In this document: in pieces, positions 11,337-21,043 of the stretch | Layout: every line of letters begins with the position of its first letter | Numbering within the stretch: position 1 is the stretch's first letter | Assembly (NCBI GenBank): GCA_016758965.1 | Contig: JAEPRB010000380.1 | Coordinates: 1-28,505, forward strand | From: Circinella minor | Lineage: Eukaryota > Mucoromycota > Mucoromycetes > Mucorales > Lichtheimiaceae | Length of the DNA stretch: 28,505 nt | Direction of reading: 5' to 3' | Position numbers and translations under genes: made by a program | The notes under the pieces: generated by a model | Databases searched by the model: none | Told to the model about the DNA's origin: nothing | What the model saw: only the letters and a program-made list of their open reading frames with translations

Positions 11337-11799
11337 AAATGGTGAGGAAAGGGGGAGGGGGAGGGAAATATCAGGATTTAAAAAATAAACAAATGCAGAA
11401 AAAAAAAAAAAAGTAGTAACAAAACCCACTTGAACCTCCGAATTATTTCGCATAAAGAAGTTGGTTGGAAAAAAAAGAAAGAGAGAGTTTTTAACTTTCC
11501 AGCTTTCATTTCTATAAGGAGAATTTACGTTGGGGAAAGGAAAAAAAAAAAAAAAGAGCGCAACTTTTTTTTTTAAATACGGATTATCTCTACCCGATCA
11601 TAATAATATCGGAGGGAAACTTTCTTTTTTTTTACAAAGTAAAAAAGGTATGACGATATATTAAAGTTAATGATTATGTTTGATAAAAAGGTACCCAGGT
11701 TACCCCGATTTTTATAACTCTTCTTCTTCTTTTTCTTTTTCTCATTTTTTCTTTTCTTTTTTTTTTTTTTTTAATAATAAGCAAAATATAATTCTATCC
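11307..11799. promoter_or_regulatory. Divergent MTG1 / G6PD promoter region
   Basis: A 493-bp non-coding region between two outward-facing start codons. On the plus (G6PD) side there is a TATA-like tttataac near 11711-11718, followed by a strong CT-rich tract to about 11772 and the ATG at 11800. Other elements are an AT run next to the MTG1 ATG (11307-11330), AAAGAGCGCAAC followed by T10 (11553-11574), and two CCCGAT-type motifs (11592-11599, 11703-11709). Shared regulation is inferred from geometry only. Confidence 0.55.
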
Positions 11800-13675
11800 A
11801 TGGATTCAACTACTGACATCATTCGTAAACAAGTTGAAACTGAACTTCATGGTTCTGTTACTATTGTCGGTAAGAATATATATTTCTTAAAAAAAGAAAA
11901 AGATGTGTGTAAAGAGAGTGATTAATGATTTTCCTATTGATATAAAAAGTTTTGGGAGCATCTGGCGACTTGGCCAAGAAAAAAACATATCCAGCACTTT
12001 TTGGATTATTTCGTCAAGGATTTTTACCTAAAAAAACACATATTATCGGTTATGCACGTACCAAAATGACACATGAAGATTATCTTGATCGTATAACACA
12101 CTCTATTAAAACAACAATACATAAGGACGAAGATGAAACAAATCAATTATTAGATAAATTTAAATCCATCACAAGTTATCAATCGGGTTTGTACGACCAA
12201 GATGATTCATGGAAAGCATTAGATAAATGTATTTCTCAAAGTGAACACCAACGTCAAATTGACATTGGAAAAAAACATCGTGTTTTTTATATGGCTTTAC
12301 CTCCTTCTGTATTTGTTCCTGTTGCTAAAGGATTAAAAAAGAATGTTTATTCATCTGAAGGAATGAATCGATTGGTAGTGGAAAAACCATTTGGAAAAGA
12401 TACTCAAAGTTCAAATGAATTAGGTCGTGAACTAAGTGGATTATTTAAAGAAAATGAGGTATATATATAAGAAAAAGGAATATAGATCTCGGTACAAATA
12501 ATATCTAATAATGTATAATATATTTTATTAGATTTATCGTATTGATCATTATCTTGGTAAAGAAATGGTTAAAAATGTCATGATGGTTCGATTTGCCAAT
12601 ATCTTTTTTAATCAAATTTGGGATCGTAAATATATTGATAATGTACAAATTACATTTAAAGAAACTATTGGTACAGAAGGTCGTGGAGGTTATTTTGATC
12701 AATTTGGTGTTATTCGTGATGTTATGCAAAACCGTAAGTATATTTAGACTTTTTTTTTTAGGGAGGGGGGGGAGGAAGAAATAAAATTAAAGATAGAAGG
12801 GGATTTTTTTCACACTCCCCTCGAGTTTATTATCGTCTATAAACATTTAAATAAAAATTATTATGATAGATCTTCTTCAAGTATTATCCTTAATTGCTAT
12901 GGAAAGACCTATTTCTACAGAATCTGAAGATATTCGTAATGAAAAAGTAAAAGTATTAAAATGTATTCCACCTATCGTACTTGAAGATGCTTTATTGGGT
13001 CAATATATTGGAGCTCATGGTAAACCTGGATATCTTGAAGATGATACTTTAATCAATAAACAAAGTCGTACTCCTACATTTGCTGCCCTTACTTTATGGA
13101 TTCAAAATGAACGATGGGAAGGTGTTCCCTTTATCATGAAAGCTGGTAAAGCTTTAAATGATGCTAAAGTGGAAGTCCGAATTCAATTCCGAAATGTAGC
13201 CGGTAGTTTATACAAGGGATCTCCTAGAAATGAATTAGTTCTTCGAGTTCAACCAAGAGAAGCTGTTTATGTGAAATTTAATAACAAACAACCTGGCTTA
13301 TCTTATCAAACCATTCAAAGTGATTTAGATTTGACATATGATAATCGATATACCAATTTGGATATTCCAGATGCTTATTCATCTTTATTATTGGATGTCT
13401 TAAAAGGGGATCATTCGAATTTTGTACGTAATGATGAATTGGAACAAGCTTGGAAAATTTTTACTCCATTATTACATACCATTGATGATCCTTCTATCAA
13501 AGTACCTATTACAACATACCCTTATGGATCAAGAGGTCCAACTGAATTAGATCAATTTATTAAAAAATATGGTTATGATCGAGCCAATGAAAATTATGTT
13601 TGGCCTGTACAAAGTTTAGCTTCAAATACCTCTTCTACCTCGGATTCTAATGATCATTCATCTCCTAAACTTTAA
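11800..13675 (+). CDS. ZWF1: Glucose-6-phosphate 1-dehydrogenase
   Basis: Four exons: 11800-11869, 11950-12458, 12532-12733, 12870-13675, giving 528 residues (family usually about 500-515). It oxidises glucose-6-phosphate with NADP+ to 6-phosphogluconolactone, the first step of the oxidative pentose phosphate pathway, in the cytosol. Motifs are the NADP-binding [10 protein letters not shown] (26-35, completed across intron 1), VVEKPFGKD (166-174) and the substrate/active-site RIDHYLGK (196-203) with its catalytic His at the exon 3 start. [15 protein letters not shown] and [19 protein letters not shown] follow, the last residue completed across intron 3. The C-terminal 25 residues are Ser/Thr/Asn-rich and probably disordered. 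The start is the first ATG after the CT-rich leader. A routine housekeeping gene. Confidence 0.97.
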
Positions 13676-13809
13676 TACTAATAATAAAAAATAATAATAA
13701 ACTAATATATATTTTTTATATATATATATATCTCTCATGTGTAAAACCATACATAGAGTTTAAAAATAGAACAACAATAATAATAATCCTAATATAAATT
13801 TAGAGTGTT

Positions 13810-14429
13810 TTATGTTTTTTTTACTTCATTATAACTAGGAGCTTCTGTATAAGCAATGCCTGCTTTAAAAATAGCTGTAACACCTGTATAAACTATATCT
13901 GTTACTATTTGATGAAGTTGATAATGTTGATTTACTTGTGCTAATTTGTTCATTCCATGGGATATGAATTGCCAACTTCGTTCTCGAACATTCAACATGT
14001 TGTCAATATGATGAATAGTTGATATTACATAATTTAATATTGATATCACCATATCTATAATTTACATAGTTTGTTTGTATATAAAAAAGACTTTTTGATT
14101 TCTTATAAATGTGTCCTCCCCCCCCCTTTTTTTTTTTTTTTTCTCTTCGTCTTATAACTGTTGTAACTACTCACCAGGAATTGGACTCTTTTTTAATGCA
14201 ACAGCAAAAGTTATTGTTGCATGAATAATACTTTCAGATAAAGTATATTGATTATTATTTTCATCATGATCAAGATCATATCTTTCTTTAATTTCTTTTA
14301 GTTTATCTCCAAGTGACCGTTTCACATTCCTATCTGTGTCCACTAAAAAAAAAAAAAATCATGTTAATATTTTTAATAACAAGTTTTCCAAAATAACATA
14401 CATCATTATTTATATATTAGTAGAAGAGA

Positions 14430-14460
<31 letters not shown>

Positions 14461-14954
14461 TTACAAGGTAAAGCAGCCATCATTTTATCTAAAGCCACCA
14501 TATATAAACCTAAAGCCATTGACATTTGTTTTGAAGATTGCATTTCTGTTGCTATTTGAATAAGTGTTACGGATTGACTAATTAAAGTCGTATTTATCAT
14601 TGATTGTTGTTGTTGTTGTTGGGTATTCTCTATTTCTAATTGTTGATATGTTGATGATGTATTTTGATGTTGTAAAATTTCAATATTATTAAAACACGAT
14701 AAACGTTTTGATTTTGGTGGTGGTGGTGGTGTTGATGTTGTCATTGTTTTTTCATAAGGGGGTGGAGGAGAAGAAGAAGATGTTGATACAACATTATTAT
14801 GATTCTGTTTTTCGTCGATATTATTTTTATTGGTAGTGGCAAAATATAAATCTTGATGATCCATGTTATTATTATTATTATTATTAAAGATCGAGTTATG
14901 ACCACCCATAAACATGGATAGTTGAGGTAGTACTTTTTGAATAATATTTGTCAT
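13810..14954 (-). CDS. MIT-like helical protein with low-complexity N-terminus
   Basis: Three exons: 14954-14465, 14342-14175, 14054-13810, giving 300 residues. Residues about 20-125 are low complexity: an Asn7 run, Ser/Pro stretches (SSSSPPPPYEK with a PPPY-like motif, then PPPPP) and a Gln6 run. From about residue 125 an amphipathic helical region begins (QIATEMQSSKQMSMALGLYMVALDKMM). It continues after splicing into a Lys/Arg-rich helix (KRSLGDKLKEIKERYDL), the layout of a three-helix MIT domain as found in ESCRT/Vps4-associated proteins. The C-terminal 80 residues are helical with conserved-looking aromatic and His residues; I do not recognise them. The PPxY-like motif could bind WW domains of Nedd4-type ligases. 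An endosomal-sorting role is an inference from the MIT-like region only. Confidence 0.72.
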
Positions 14955-17057
14955 TTTTTTATTTTACTTTATTTTTCTTGTCTGTCTGATATATATATAT
15001 AATATAATGTATTTAATTTGTATGCATAAATATAAACTATGAAATATGACTAATATGTTTTATTTTTATCAAAGTAGAAAAGGAAGAAAGAGAGAGAGAG
15101 ACAGAAAAAAAGGAGGAAAAAGAAGATGAAAAGGAGGAAAGGAAACGATTTAGAAGAGTGACAACAAGACAATAAGACAAGATATTTATTCATAATTTAT
15201 CAATTGTTGTTGTTTGGAATGTTTTTACATATTTCTATCAAAGAAAAAAAAAAGTATCAAACGCCCCCTTAAAAAAAAAACACAGAAACAAAACTTTCTT
15301 TTTTTTGTAATTGTATGTTTTATCAAGAAACGTTTTTTTTTATATATAGAAAATAATAATAATAATACGTACTATTGATTGATAAAAATAACAACAAACC
15401 ATTCTGTTATATAATAAAAAGTTGGATGATTTTGTATTGTTCAATTGAATAATAGTAAATATAGGAAATATAACATTAAGGTGAAGGAATCATTTACTTT
15501 ACAAAAAAAATGAAGTTGAATATATATCTTTTAAATATGTACCTGAAATCAGTTCAGAGTTGATCTTCTTTTATGCTACTAATATCTTTGTTATATATCT
15601 TTACATCATTCACTCCATAGAATAACTAAATGAATGTATTATTACAAATCAAACATAAAAGTAATAAAAAAGAGTAAACAGATATTATCAATATGTCTTT
15701 TTTCTCCAAAAATATTATTATTATTAGGAGAGTCATTTATCATTTATTTATTTATTTTACCACGCTTTTGTTTCTACCATTGTCAATGATCAGCAAAATA
15801 AAACAATGCATAATCTTCACCCCTACTTGCTGCTGTCATAAATTGATGTAAAACCACCCTACTCAGATTCATTCCCACAGTCATATACAAGAAATGAATA
15901 ATCATCCTATTCCATTCAAACGAATAATTGATATAATTCATTATGAATTCACCCAATTATTTGTATATAGAGGATATATAAATTAATGGAAAGAAAAAGA
16001 GTAAAAAAGAATATTCCCACATTTACATATTTATAAATATGCTTCCCAAAAAATAAGAGTTTTTTTTTTTTACTGATGGCCATCTAGAATCATATCAAGC
16101 AAAAACGAAAAAATCGGAGTCGGGCAAAAAAAAAAAAAAAAGAGCTTTTTTTTAATAATTTGTTTGATGTGGAGAGCCAAAAGTAAAATACATTAGTCCG
16201 CGCACCATCATGTTTTTAAGTTATTTCAATAATAATAATAATAGTAAGAATAAATGATTATAATTGAAGAAGTATCTTTTTTTTTCTGCTTAAGTAAATG
16301 AACCAAAAAACATAATTGAGAATTAAAAAATTGCTTGATTACACAAAAGAAAAAAGGAAATAAACAAATGCATTTAATTATGGTTGATGTAGTACATTGG
16401 TTATCAAAAATAGTTTTTTTTTAGTGGAATGACCAAAAATATAATAAATGTATAATAATAATAATTAATAGCTATAAATTTATAAGTATATTTTTTATTT
16501 TTATATTTTCAATGATTTGTATTGAATATAAAAAGTAACTATAATAATAATAATAATAATAAAACTTAATGTAATAATAATAAGTTTTTGTGATACAAAG
16601 GAAATAAATCGTCGTTGTTTAGAGAATTAAATGATACTTATTAAAAAGTAATCTCACATTCACACAGATATAATCTTTTTACTAAAAGTTCTGTCTCTCT
16701 CAGCCTCTTATTATAATCACATTCTAATAAATACATTAGTCAGTTGTCAATGTCAATTTTTTATTTAAAGAAATAAAAATAAAACGCATATGAAACTTAA
16801 AAAAAATGAGTTAAAAATTATCATGAAAAAACAAACGTTTTTTTTTTTTTTTTTTTTTGCTTCTCAAATATATTATTTCCATGGTTACACGATACCATAG
16901 TGAGGAAAAAGAGAAACCAAAAAAACCGATTTATTAAAGAGCGCCCAAAGTTTTTTTTTTTTTTTTTGTGTTAAAGGTGAGAAAGGAAACCCGGGGTTTT
17001 TCTCTTCTGTTCTTTTTTTTTTTTTTTTTTTTTTTTTCTCTTCATTTTGTATTTTAA
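14955..17057. other. Intergenic, no gene seen
   Basis: A 2.1-kb region between divergent starts (MIT-like protein, minus; G-beta, plus). Highly AT-rich with many homopolymers and taa/aat repeats (for example 16542-16562). The G-beta side (16080-17057) has long T tracts in the probable 5' UTR (17012-17037) and an AAAGAGCGCCCAAAG element at 16936-16950. The short frames here are poly-Lys/Phe artefacts of homopolymers. Confidence 0.6.
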
Positions 17058-18508
17058 ATGAATAATACAAGGGACAGTTATAACGATCGTATATCTGCGG
17101 CTCGTCGTGAAGCTGAAACTTTAAAGGAGGCAGTCAAAAAACGAAAAGAGGAACTTGCCGACGGGTCACGTAAATATATATTTTTTTTTAATATTAATTT
17201 TTTTTTTATTCTAACCCCCCACCTCCTCTCTCCCTTAATAAATCTTCTGTTTAATCATAATTTCTTGAATTGAATTATATAATAACCATTTTTTTTTTAA
17301 AAAATAGTACAAGAAAATGCACGTAAAGTATTACCTCAACTTCCACGATTATCTCTTCGAGTACGACGTACCTTAAAAGGTCATTTAGCCAAAGTTTATG
17401 CTTTACATTGGGCTCAAGATATACCTCAATTAGTCACAGCATCACAAGACGGTAAACTTTTAGTATGGGAAGCTTATACAACACATAAAATTTGTGCTAT
17501 TCCACTTCAGTCTTCTTGGGTAATGACGTGTGCTCATTCACCTTCTGGAAACTTGGTTGCTTCAGGTGGATTGGATAATGTTTGTACGATACATAATTTA
17601 AAATCTCGGGAAGGACCTTCTCGACCTGCAAGACAATTGGCAGGTCATACTGGATACCTTAGTTGTTGTCGATTTTTAACTGAACGACAAATTATTACTG
17701 CAAGTGGTGATACAACTATCAAGTTATGGGATATTGATGCAGGCGTCAAAATCCATGATTTTGAGGAACATTCAGGGGATGTCATGTGGTAAGAAAAAAG
17801 AAAATAGTGGGAGAAGGGGGGAGGTGTTTGTTTTATGAATTTTTGTATATATATATATATATTATAACAAAAAAAAGAGAGAGAGAGAAAACTAATATAT
17901 CTATGGAAATTGAATAGCTTGGCAGTTGCAAAAAGTAATCCAAATTTATTTATATCCGGTGCATGTGATAATGTAGCCAAAGTATGGGATGTACGAGATA
18001 AACGAAGGAAATGTATACAAACATTTACAGGTCATGAATCTGATATTAATGCTATTGAATTCTTTCCGGATGGTGCCGCTTTTGGTACTGGTTCAGACGA
18101 TGCAACTTGTCGTTTATTTGATCTACGTGCGGATCGTGAATTAAACATTTATTCGGATGAAAATAATTATTGTGGTGTTACCTCTGTCTCGTTCTCAAAT
18201 TCAGGTCGTGTTTTATTTGCTGGTTATGATGATTATAAAGTTCAAGTATGGGATAGTTTACGTAATGAAAACGCTGGTACTTTTACTGGTCATGATAATC
18301 GTGTATCATGTCTTACTGTTTCAGCTGATGGCATGGCATTAGCTACTGGTAGTTGGGATCATTCTATTAAGGTAATATTATTATATTTTTTAATATGGGG
18401 GAGGGAAGATTCACGTAATAGGAATAATAATATTAAAAATATTTTAAATTGATAAAAAAAAAAAAACTGATGATTATTTACTTTATTTATTAGTTATGGG
18501 GATTCTGA
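17058..18508 (+). CDS. GPB1: Heterotrimeric G-protein beta subunit
   Basis: Four exons: 17058-17169, 17308-17788, 17918-18371, 18494-18508, giving 353 residues (G-beta is usually 340-360). Exon 1 encodes the N-terminal coiled-coil that pairs with G-gamma (Glu/Lys/Arg-rich, about 5-40). A seven-bladed WD40 propeller follows. Typical repeats are [73 protein letters not shown] and [10 protein letters not shown]. The final exon is only 15 nt (Leu-Trp-Gly-Phe-stop), which completes the last blade in the place of the conserved G-beta C-terminus. It acts with G-gamma and G-alpha under GPCRs in mating, growth and stress signalling. The exact paralogue (Mucorales carry several) cannot be set from this sequence. 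Confidence 0.95.
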
Positions 18509-20469
18509 TAAAAATATATTTCTTTTTTACTATTTTATATATATATATATATATATATGTATTTACATACAGTATATATAAAGACGAAACAACATAATAC
18601 CAAATAATTGTATTCTCTTTTTTATTACTTGCTATTTATTTCTTACTTATCTAACAATGTAATTTTATAATAATAATTCCTATTATATCATTCCTTTTTC
18701 TTTACTTTTCATCCCGTTCCATTCTTTTGATTTTATTATTTATTTAATTCTCATTATAAAGTTTTTTCTCCATCTTTTTTTTTTTTTTTTTTTTTTGCTA
18801 TTATTCTTTGAACAATATTTTTATTAAAATATAAATGGAACAGTGTGAAAATTTAAACGCCAACTATGACTAGGTAAAATAACTAACATATACTTACTTA
18901 CTAACTCTGGTATACATTATAAACCAAGTAGTAATGTATCTTTTCTACTAACTAGGAGAGTTTAACAAGGTTCTGTTATTTATTGATATAATAGCTACAT
19001 ATAGATTGGTTTATATAACTATTCATAGTGGTATTTTTTTTTCTTTTATTAAAATTAATCTTTAGTTTGCTTCATAACTTTTTTTTTTTTCAACATCAAT
19101 CATTAGTAAGTAAAACTTCATGTTAAAAAAAATTGATTCACATAATACTAAACTTTTTATTTACTTATTCCCTCTTTTTTTTCTGTCTACTTATGTTTGA
19201 TATAGTGTTTTTTAATAAAAGAAAAGTGTGATAAGTATATGATTAACTATTAATATCAGTAATTCACCTATCAACAGTGATCACTAAAATTAAGGGTGAA
19301 CACGATTGGATTCAATGCAAGTTATAAAATGATTCCTAATAGTCGGTTAAAATAAGCGAACGTTGCATATTTGTGTAACCTTGGAAGAACTTTTTCACCA
19401 TTGTTAAAAAAGGAAGAATATATTTCCCAAATGAAAAAAGAAAAGGGTGAAGGAATTTCTACTACATATTATATGATTCTATAATAAACTCATTAAATAA
19501 ATGTTATGAAGATACAGTCTTTTGGTTTGTCGTTTTCTCCCTTCAATAAATACTATCACATTAAACCACCGTCGTCATTACATTCATTAAAAAGTTATAT
19601 TTCGTTAACAATTATACAGTAGAAGTAACTTACTCTTATTTTATATCAGTGTTTGTAAGTGTTGATACAAAATACAGTACTTTTTTGTATTTTATTTTTA
19701 TAAAGTTGTATGTAGTCATGACAACTGACGTTAAGAGTTGATTCATTATTGTCTCAACAGAAACCCTAACTGTTTCTAATATCCTCCGTAAAATTGCTCT
19801 TGTTTTATGATGCATTTTTTCTTTACGTATATATGTAAGCTACAATGAACTCGTTGCTGAGGATATTAATCCCCAACAAACAATATATTTCATTTAAATA
19901 GTGATGTATTTTGTTTCATTTATCGTGAACAAAAGCTCCAAAGAGGTGCTAATCTATTATTAAAGGTATCAAAATCATTTTCTGAAATTTTTTAAAAGTG
20001 CTTTTTTTTTCTGCGCATTTTGAATAATATCAGCTAACTATTTTTATTACTTTAGTTGTATGTTATACACCACTGTAAAATCGGAAAAAGAAAAAGAAAA
20101 CTTTTTTTTTTTTGTAGTTATATATTCAATTCAAATATCACACCTCCCTAGCTACCGTGTGCATACGTGTGCTGTTGATTCAATCATTGGGAATCTTATT
20201 AACTAACATCTGTTAAATCATTATGCCATGGTAACCAATAATTGAATTTCTATCTATATAGGCTTTAATATATTACTTTATAAATAAACATGTAAATTAT
20301 TATAAAGAGACAACAATACATTTTTTTTTAAAACGATAAAAGAAAAACACAATTTATATAATAAAATTAAAATACAGAAAGAAACCATTCTAAGCAACCC
20401 CCTCCCCTCCAATGATTCACAAACAGCACATGATGATAAAATATTAAAATTTGCAATGCTCTTAGCCGC
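18509..20469. other. Intergenic, no gene seen
   Basis: Almost 2 kb with no frame above about 60 codons on either strand. It contains AT and T runs (18538-18558, about 18777-18796) and scattered A/T-rich sequence. It is the 3' flank of the G-beta gene and possibly the 3' region of the minus-strand candidate locus at 20470-21043. No RNA gene recognised. Confidence 0.55.
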
Positions 20470-20500
20470 AACTTTTTTTTTTTCGAAAAAAAAAAAAGTT
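20470..20500. repeat. Near-perfect A/T inverted repeat (AAC-T11-CG-A12-GTT)
   Basis: AAC, eleven T, CG, twelve A, GTT form an almost perfect palindrome. It abuts the structured GC-rich island at 20501-20604. On the minus strand the first arm is a T run directly after the island, resembling an RNA polymerase III stop or a strong hairpin. Confidence 0.7.
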
Positions 20501-20604
20501 ACGTGGACAGGTCCTACCACGTGGAGGTGCCATTGCGTCAGGACCCGACCTCCCCAGTTGAAAACTGGATCATCGGCCCCCTTTACTATCCGAAGATAGT
20601 AAAG
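20501..20604 (-). ncRNA. GC-rich island with multiple perfect stems (candidate structured RNA, minus strand)
   Basis: About 100 bp, over half G+C, in a surrounding near one quarter G+C. Read on the minus strand, the stems are: a 10-bp hairpin capped by a C(UUCG)G tetraloop (20604-20595 with 20590-20581); a 6-bp hairpin CCAGTT/AACTGG (20568-20563 with 20559-20554); then two interlocking 6-bp stems, GGAGGT/ACCTCC (20553-20548 with 20528-20523) and GGTCCT/AGGACC (20545-20540 with 20515-20510). The interlocking pair makes an H-type pseudoknot with loops of 2, 11 and 7 nt. A competing 6-bp hairpin ACGTGG/CCACGT spans 20522-20501. A T run follows. It matches no RNA family I recognise (not U1, U4, 5S, SRP or tRNA). 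It could instead be the 3' UTR of the peptide candidate upstream. Confidence 0.4.
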
Positions 20605-20617
20605 AGTAAAAATATAC

Positions 20618-21043
20618 TTACCTTGTCGCATCGTTCGTCGTCCTCACGTGATTGCTGTGGCGTTTCCTTAAAAAAGAATAAAAAAAATAAGAGTAAGAAT
20701 AAAGCTCGTCAAAAATAATAACATGTATATAAAATCATAAAAAAGAAAAACAATAGATAGAGGGAAAAAATGTAGGGGAAAATAGATACATGATCCATTG
20801 GGGGGAAGAAGGATAGAATGTTGAAAAAAAGTAGTACTTACCGTGGTGTTGGTTGTTGCTGGTGTACTAAGGAAAAAAAAAAGAAAAAAAAAAGCTTTGG
20901 GATCCAACAAAAAAAGTATAAAAAGAGTCTTTTCGAAACAATGATAACATTCTTTATCATGCATCTATGTCTTTCTATAGCTTACAAGTAAAAACAAAGT
21001 GGAGAAGAAAAAAAGGGAATAATAGTTTTAGCGATCTTGCCAT
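20618..21043 (-). CDS. Candidate small secreted peptide (about 43 residues, three exons)
   Basis: The model is exon 1 21043-20986, exon 2 20866-20842 and exon 3 20666 down to a TAA at 20620-20618. The ATG sits in a good context (CACCATGG). Exon 1 encodes MARSLKLLFPFFLLHFVFT, a classic signal-peptide profile, and ends at a GTAAGC donor. Exon 2 (25 nt) is preceded by a strong pyrimidine tract ending CCTTAG and followed by a perfect GTAAGT donor. Exon 3 is preceded by TTTTTTAAG. The joined frame stays open and adds a polar, basic stretch with QQQPTPRKRH, including a dibasic Kex2-like site, then stops. A further perfect CAAG/GTAAGT donor overlaps the stop, so a longer form ending in a downstream exon is possible. 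No homologue is known to me. The signal-peptide exon and the strong splice sites are direct observations; existence of the gene is inference. Confidence 0.35.

Noticed and set aside
11307..11453. Longer N-terminus for MTG1
   Set aside because: The upstream in-frame stretch is homopolymer-derived (poly-Phe, Ile-Tyr repeats), begins at a non-ATG codon, and the family starts at the chosen ATG.
16885..17070. Minus-strand poly-Lys frame
   Set aside because: An artefact of the long T tracts in the G-beta 5' leader.
20501..20604. HDV-like ribozyme in the structured island
   Set aside because: Stem order and loop lengths do not give the nested double pseudoknot: no P4 between the closing strands and no P1/P1.1 arrangement on either strand.
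20611..20630. Plus-strand atacttacctt resembling the 5' end of U1 snRNA
   Set aside because: The sequence after it does not match U1 stem-loops; it is better explained as the complement of a consensus 5' splice site (AAGGTAAGTAT) on the minus strand.
20668..20964. Minus-strand frame starting MHDKECYHCFEK, reminiscent of a FYVE/Fab1 zinc finger
   Set aside because: The remaining Cys/His residues and the RRKHHC-type core are absent; the rest is poly-Phe from a T tract, and the segment lies inside the proposed intron 1 of the secreted-peptide candidate.
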